Shown: piece by piece, positions 60,077 through 64,000 of the stretch | How the letters are laid out: every line of letters begins with the position of its first letter | Numbering within the stretch: position 1 is the first letter of the stretch | From: Condylostoma magnum | Taxonomy: Eukaryota > Ciliophora > Heterotrichea > Heterotrichida > Condylostomatidae | DNA length: 64,000 nucleotides | Direction: 5' to 3' | Assembly (NCBI GenBank): GCA_920105805.1 | Contig: CAKKTI010000074.1 | Span: forward strand, 1 to 64,000 | The notes under the pieces: model-generated | Seen by the model: the letters and a program-made list of their open reading frames with translations, nothing else | Databases searched by the model: none | Told to the model about the DNA's origin: nothing | Translations under genes and position numbers: made by a program

Positions 60077-61861
60077 ATGAGTTAGTTACCAAATTTATCA
60101 TCCGGGTTTATCTCCAACTACGATTCATTTGGGGTTGACTCTAGTGTAGTTTTACAAGTCTTATAACTTTAAGAGTTTAAGCCATAGAAGTGGAAGTTGA
60201 TCCTTTCAGATGGAGAATATTATGACTAATGTATTATATAATCTTAAATAATTGAGTATATAAATTCAGGACAACTAAAAGAGAACTCAATTATTTAACT
60301 TATAAAGCACAAAAGAATGCAAATAAGTTAGCAAAAGATGTTAATGATTGTTCAGCTTAGAGTAATTGGCTAATCTGACGAAAAGATAGGGAATCCTTAA
60401 AATTTTGGTAATTTCCAAATGCTATCAACTTCAAACACTTTAAAAATGGTTAATTAAGGTCTAGAAGCTAACGAAAATAACACAACACCACAACTCAGTA
60501 AAATGACTTAAAAATTAAACCCTGATTTATAATACAGCAATTCGCAAGAAATAAGGTAGAAATAATACATTACAATAAAGCAAATAACATTTGATATGCC
60601 AGATTGAATTATAAAGGTAAGAGTAGTTTTTAAATCTGATTGGAGATACTGAGACAATTCTAATGGAGCAGGAAAATTATTCAGCTGTGTTTTATTAGAT
60701 GAACTAAAAGATGAAATAGATGCAACCTTTTTTCCGCCTTCCAATGATGAAGCGTATGACATGCTGTAATTGGGGAAACTGTACTACATATAAGGAGGCA
60801 ACTTAAAGCAGGCATAACCCTAGTTCAGTGTATCTAATAACTAATACTAACTGAATTTTGGCAGAATATGCATTATAACGCCTATATTAGATGAAGAACC
60901 TGATTTCCCTATAATTGGGTTTAATACTACTCCTTTAGATCAACTGGAATTCTGTCAAATCAATAGCTTTGTAGATATTATTGGAGTAGTTATAAGAGTA
61001 GATGAGTTAGCTAATATTCAATCTAGGTTTGGGTAATAGTTTGCAAAAAGAGAAATCCTGATAACTGATTACACTTAATGCTAAATAAAAATCACACTAT
61101 GAAACAATTTCGCTGAAGATCAAATGGAAATAGGCCAGATAATTATAGGAAAATATATGAAAGTGTAAGACTATTAAAACATAAAAAAATTAACAACTGA
61201 TAGGTACAAAACTAGTGTGTATTGAAATATAGAAACTCAAGATACTGCTAATTTGAAAGACTGATGGTAAAATAATAAAAATAACATTGAAATATAAGAA
61301 ATCTAGTAATATGATGCTTTCAATAATTTTAAACTGACAACAATACAAGAAATCAAGAATAAATGGGAAAATTATACAGTCTAGAGTAACGAGTTTTATT
61401 GTATCTTTGGTGTAGTATTACGTGTAGGGACAACATGAGAAGGATTGGCTTATCCAAGCTGTATTTCTCCTAATTGTTCTAAACAACGTGTCTAGTTAAC
61501 TACTGAAAGTGCTTACTAATGCTAACAATGCAATAGCATATTCGAAATTCCTATATGACGGTACAAACTAAACTGCATGTTAGCTGATTTTACAGGCTTT
61601 TTAAATGCTTAAATGTTTGAGGAATGTGCTTAGTAATTTTTAGAGATTGATGTAGAAAGTTTAAAGAAAATTTATGACACTGATTAAGACTCATTTTCAC
61701 AGATTATTTAGAAATCTACTTAAAACTAGATGTAAATTAGGATAAAAGCCAGCCAAATGAACGGCAGAAATAGTTACAATATTGTAAGAGTAAAGAAACC
61801 TGATTTCAAGTAAATAGCCTATCAACAAATAGCTAACATGGCTAGTATTTTAAGTAATTAG
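60077..61861 (+). CDS. RPA1: Replication protein A large subunit (RPA70)
   Basis: 594 residues. The N-terminal OB fold has VVLQVLQLQEFK, KWKLILSDGEYYDQCIIQSQ and ENSIIQL, as in RPA1. DBD-A and DBD-B follow a linker: PDWIIKVRVVFKSDWRYWDN, LFSCVLLDE, LEFCQINSFVDIIGVVIRVD, and ILITDYTQCQIKITLW. DBD-C carries the zinc ribbon CISPNC and YQCQQCNS, then WRYKLNCMLADFTG. RPA coats single-stranded DNA in replication and repair. Several Trp are TGA. The end is TAG 61859-61861, fixed by the family's length; the next gene starts 12 nt on in the same frame. Confidence 0.94.
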
Positions 61862-61873
61862 ATTATATTTAAT

Positions 61874-62278
61874 ATGGAAATAGAAAAGAAAAGTGTTAAG
61901 GTTCAGTACTCCGCTAATACATCAACTACTCATTCAAGAAGATCAAGAAGAGTCTTTATTACCAATTAGTCGTTATCAGCCAGAAGTTCTTATAAAAGTT
62001 TCAGAAAGAGTTTATTACTGAGGACTTCTCCAACATTTCAATTAAACTTACACTCTAACAGTCAATCTCCATACAATAACTTGATTTTTCCTTTCAGTGA
62101 ACGATTTTTTCCTACAAAAAGACAAGGTTTAGGATAAATACGGCCAACTTCTAGTAGGTAGCATCTGCTCTCCTGTACTAAAGAAAGCACGAAATTTTAA
62201 CAAGGATTTAATGAATTTAGAATCCAAGCCTTCAGGAAAAACATTTATGCAAGATCTATAAAATCTAATAGATACTAA
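61874..62278 (+). CDS. Small basic Ser-rich protein, unknown
   Basis: 134 residues from ATG 61874 to TAA 62276-62278, with another TAA two codons later. Basic and Ser-rich, e.g. TSTTHSRRSRRVFITNQ and SARSSYKSFRKSLL. Found just after RPA1 in the same frame; it could alternatively be a C-terminal extension of RPA1 by read-through of TAG, but the family ends at TAG 61861. No family recognised. Confidence 0.55.
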
Positions 62279-62390
62279 AAGTAATATATCTAATACAGTA
62301 ATAGTTAATTGAATATAAAGTAGTATTGATAGCTTATTGAATCATATCTTTAAAGCAACGATAAAATAAACTTTGTTTTAGCCAAAATAT

Positions 62391-63800
62391 TTAAATTTTA
62401 TCTAAACGTTGAGATACTCTAGGTATAATATCAGTGATTGATCTTCTATTTCTTCTTAATTAAGCTACCTTTTATACAGTTGATAAAGCAACTTCAGTTC
62501 GTAGAATATCAGTGACTCAATCATGATTAATCATACTTTGCAGGGTAATTCTATCTTATGGATTTCATTATAAACACTTTTTTATGAGATTAATTAGTCG
62601 TTGATCGCTTCCCATTAGAATTTGATCTAAATCAAATCTGTTTGCCTTAAGATTACTGACTTTACTTAGCTTTTTTAGCAGTTAGCCTTAATATGACTTA
62701 TTCTTTTCAATATATTTGATAAATTCCCAATGTGGATTTCCTATAGTTTGAATTAACTGCTATATTGTAAAAGAGGTGTCTCCTGGTTAGAAAAGTGGTT
62801 TTTCAATTTCAATCTCTGCTAGTATGCATCCTATTGCCCAGATATTTTAGCTTAATCCTTAATCTAGCCCTAACACTTACTCTGGAGTTGTGTAATGGCA
62901 CTTTAATTATACTGGAATTTGATCGAATATTTATGCATTAGTAAAGTCGATTAATCTAACTTTAGGGGAATTACAAATTTTAAGCATTATGTTATTTGTT
63001 GACAAGTCTTAGTAATGGATGTGAAGGCTTTGCAAAAACTGCACTGCTTTAATCAGTTACTCACCTATATTTCGCTTATTGCTACATCTAAAATTACTTT
63101 GCTGTATATACTATGAAAGGCTAAGGTGTATTTTATCAATAATATAAATTTCATGTCCTCTGAAATTGAAATTTTCTAATACTTTGATTATACTACTCTT
63201 ATTCCTAATCATTTCTATACATCTTTTATCATTTTCTACAATATGTTTCAGTTCAGAAGAAGAATTGTATATTTTAGCAACTGATATTCTATTATTATAG
63301 TGATTTTAAACTTTTATCAGTGAATAAGCTTCCTTTTATTATATTATATCTAAAATCTCATATTTAAAGTCAATTTAATCTCCTATGACTATTCTATAAT
63401 TTCCTAGACTATCATTGTATTCCATCAATTTCTTTCTCCTAGGCAAAGGATTAAATTTTCTATTAAAGAAATAAACTTATTACTTTTTGGAAATCTCTGA
63501 TTTTTCTGCTTCAGTCATCAAAGTTGAGTATCGCTTTAATAATTAGTTACTACTTACGGGAAAGATTGATGACTTAGACTCTTTAATGCCAAAATTCCTA
63601 TCAGTTCTGTTTTACTGAATCGAAAGTTTTGATAGTTTTACTTTGCTACGTAGACTAGATTAGCTAACATCTATTGATTAGTACGTTTGGACTTTCTGGG
63701 AAAACAAGTTTTGATTGTTGCAAAGTGATCTAAAGGCAATTTATGTACTCTAATTTACTTTTGCTTATATTTTTACAGTCTTTATTTGAGAAATTTTCAT
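62391..63800 (-). CDS. DYRK-family kinase with degenerate active-site motifs
   Basis: 469 residues from ATG 63800 to TAA 62391-62393. The DYRK-homology box upstream of the kinase is visible (TLMTEAEKSEISKKQQVYFF, GDQIDFKYEILDII). The kinase domain has the beta-3 Lys in SVAKIYN and LHIHYQDLSTNNIML, in which HRDLKPEN is HYQDLSTNN: Asp and Asn kept, the Lys lost. DFG is DFT, APE is TPE, and the glycine-rich loop lacks its Gly residues. The rest is canonical (IWAIGCILAEI, FQPGDTS, LQWNPQDRITLQSMINHDWV). The Trp of LQWNP is TGA. It may be weakly active or a pseudokinase. Confidence 0.87.
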
Positions 63801-64000
63801 TTTTATTATAAATTTCTCGAGCTTATATAATATGAGTTAACCCAGTGCATGCAATCCAAAACAAAATTTGTTAGAATTTCTCTTAAAACTACAAAACTTA
63901 AACTAATTGAGAAAAAACACATTTTACTATATATTTTTTTATATTAAAAACTTGTGCTACACATTCTTGAAATTACTGTTTTAATTCAAAGAGCAAAACT
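63801..64000. other. Intergenic, window edge
   Basis: AT-rich sequence upstream of the kinase start; no feature seen before the edge. Confidence 0.4.

Overview
This looks like macronuclear-type DNA from a heterotrich ciliate with a Condylostoma-like nuclear code. TAA and TAG encode Gln and TGA encodes Trp inside conserved domains: a TGA gives the Trp of the DYWSLG motif in a cGMP-dependent kinase, another the first Trp of a Myb repeat, and many TAA/TAG codons fall at family Gln positions. Yet proteins also end at TAA, TAG or TGA exactly where their families end. Normal ORF callers therefore see only fragments. I read the window with TAR=Gln and TGA=Trp and placed ends by homology, neighbouring genes and tandem stop codons. 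The DNA is AT-rich and gene-dense. No frame-shifting intron is needed in any gene; in-frame introns whose length is a multiple of three cannot be excluded. I saw no transposon, viral fossil, CRISPR array or rRNA.

Layout. 1-10.9 kb: an F-box/LRR/ankyrin protein (cut by the window edge), BTF3/NAC-beta, a small basic protein, tRNA-Leu(UAG), a repeat protein, a 1000-residue coiled-coil protein, an ABHD11-like hydrolase and a four-helix membrane protein with an SHP-like p97-binding motif. 11.7-16.2 kb: a CK1-like pseudokinase, a dienoyl-CoA reductase-like SDR and a large membrane protein containing an assembly gap. 16.4-25.9 kb: a secreted GH57-like enzyme, TTLL12, an unknown protein, a UBA protein, an R2R3-type Myb protein and another unknown. 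26-31.7 kb: a membrane cyclic-nucleotide phosphodiesterase, an MFS sugar-porter-like transporter, a multipass membrane protein and a tiny ORF. 31.6-40.2 kb: PPWD1, a PP2C phosphatase, a cyclase with a voltage-sensor-like N-terminus, a cyclin, an odd Ras-like GTPase and a small protein. 41.4-47.2 kb: an EGF-like type I membrane protein, a UAS-UBX protein head-to-head with a Derlin, an ITFG2-like propeller protein and two unknowns. 48.3-64 kb: cGMP-dependent kinase, a coiled-coil protein, a possible gene, MOCS3/UBA4, two unknowns (one Cys-rich), a FYVE protein, a UBTD-like protein, an unknown, RPA1, a small basic protein and a degenerate DYRK-like kinase.

Themes. Three parts of a cyclic-nucleotide pathway (cyclase, phosphodiesterase, PKG) lie within 25 kb. 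Several genes point to p97/ER-associated degradation and ubiquitin handling (Derlin, UAS-UBX, SHP-like membrane protein, UBA, UBTD-like, F-box). Gene packing is extreme: divergent start codons are 5-14 nt apart at four places, and convergent stop codons are 1 nt apart twice and overlap once. Such spacing leaves almost no room for UTRs and fits a termination mechanism that recognises stop codons near the mRNA end, as has been proposed for Condylostoma.
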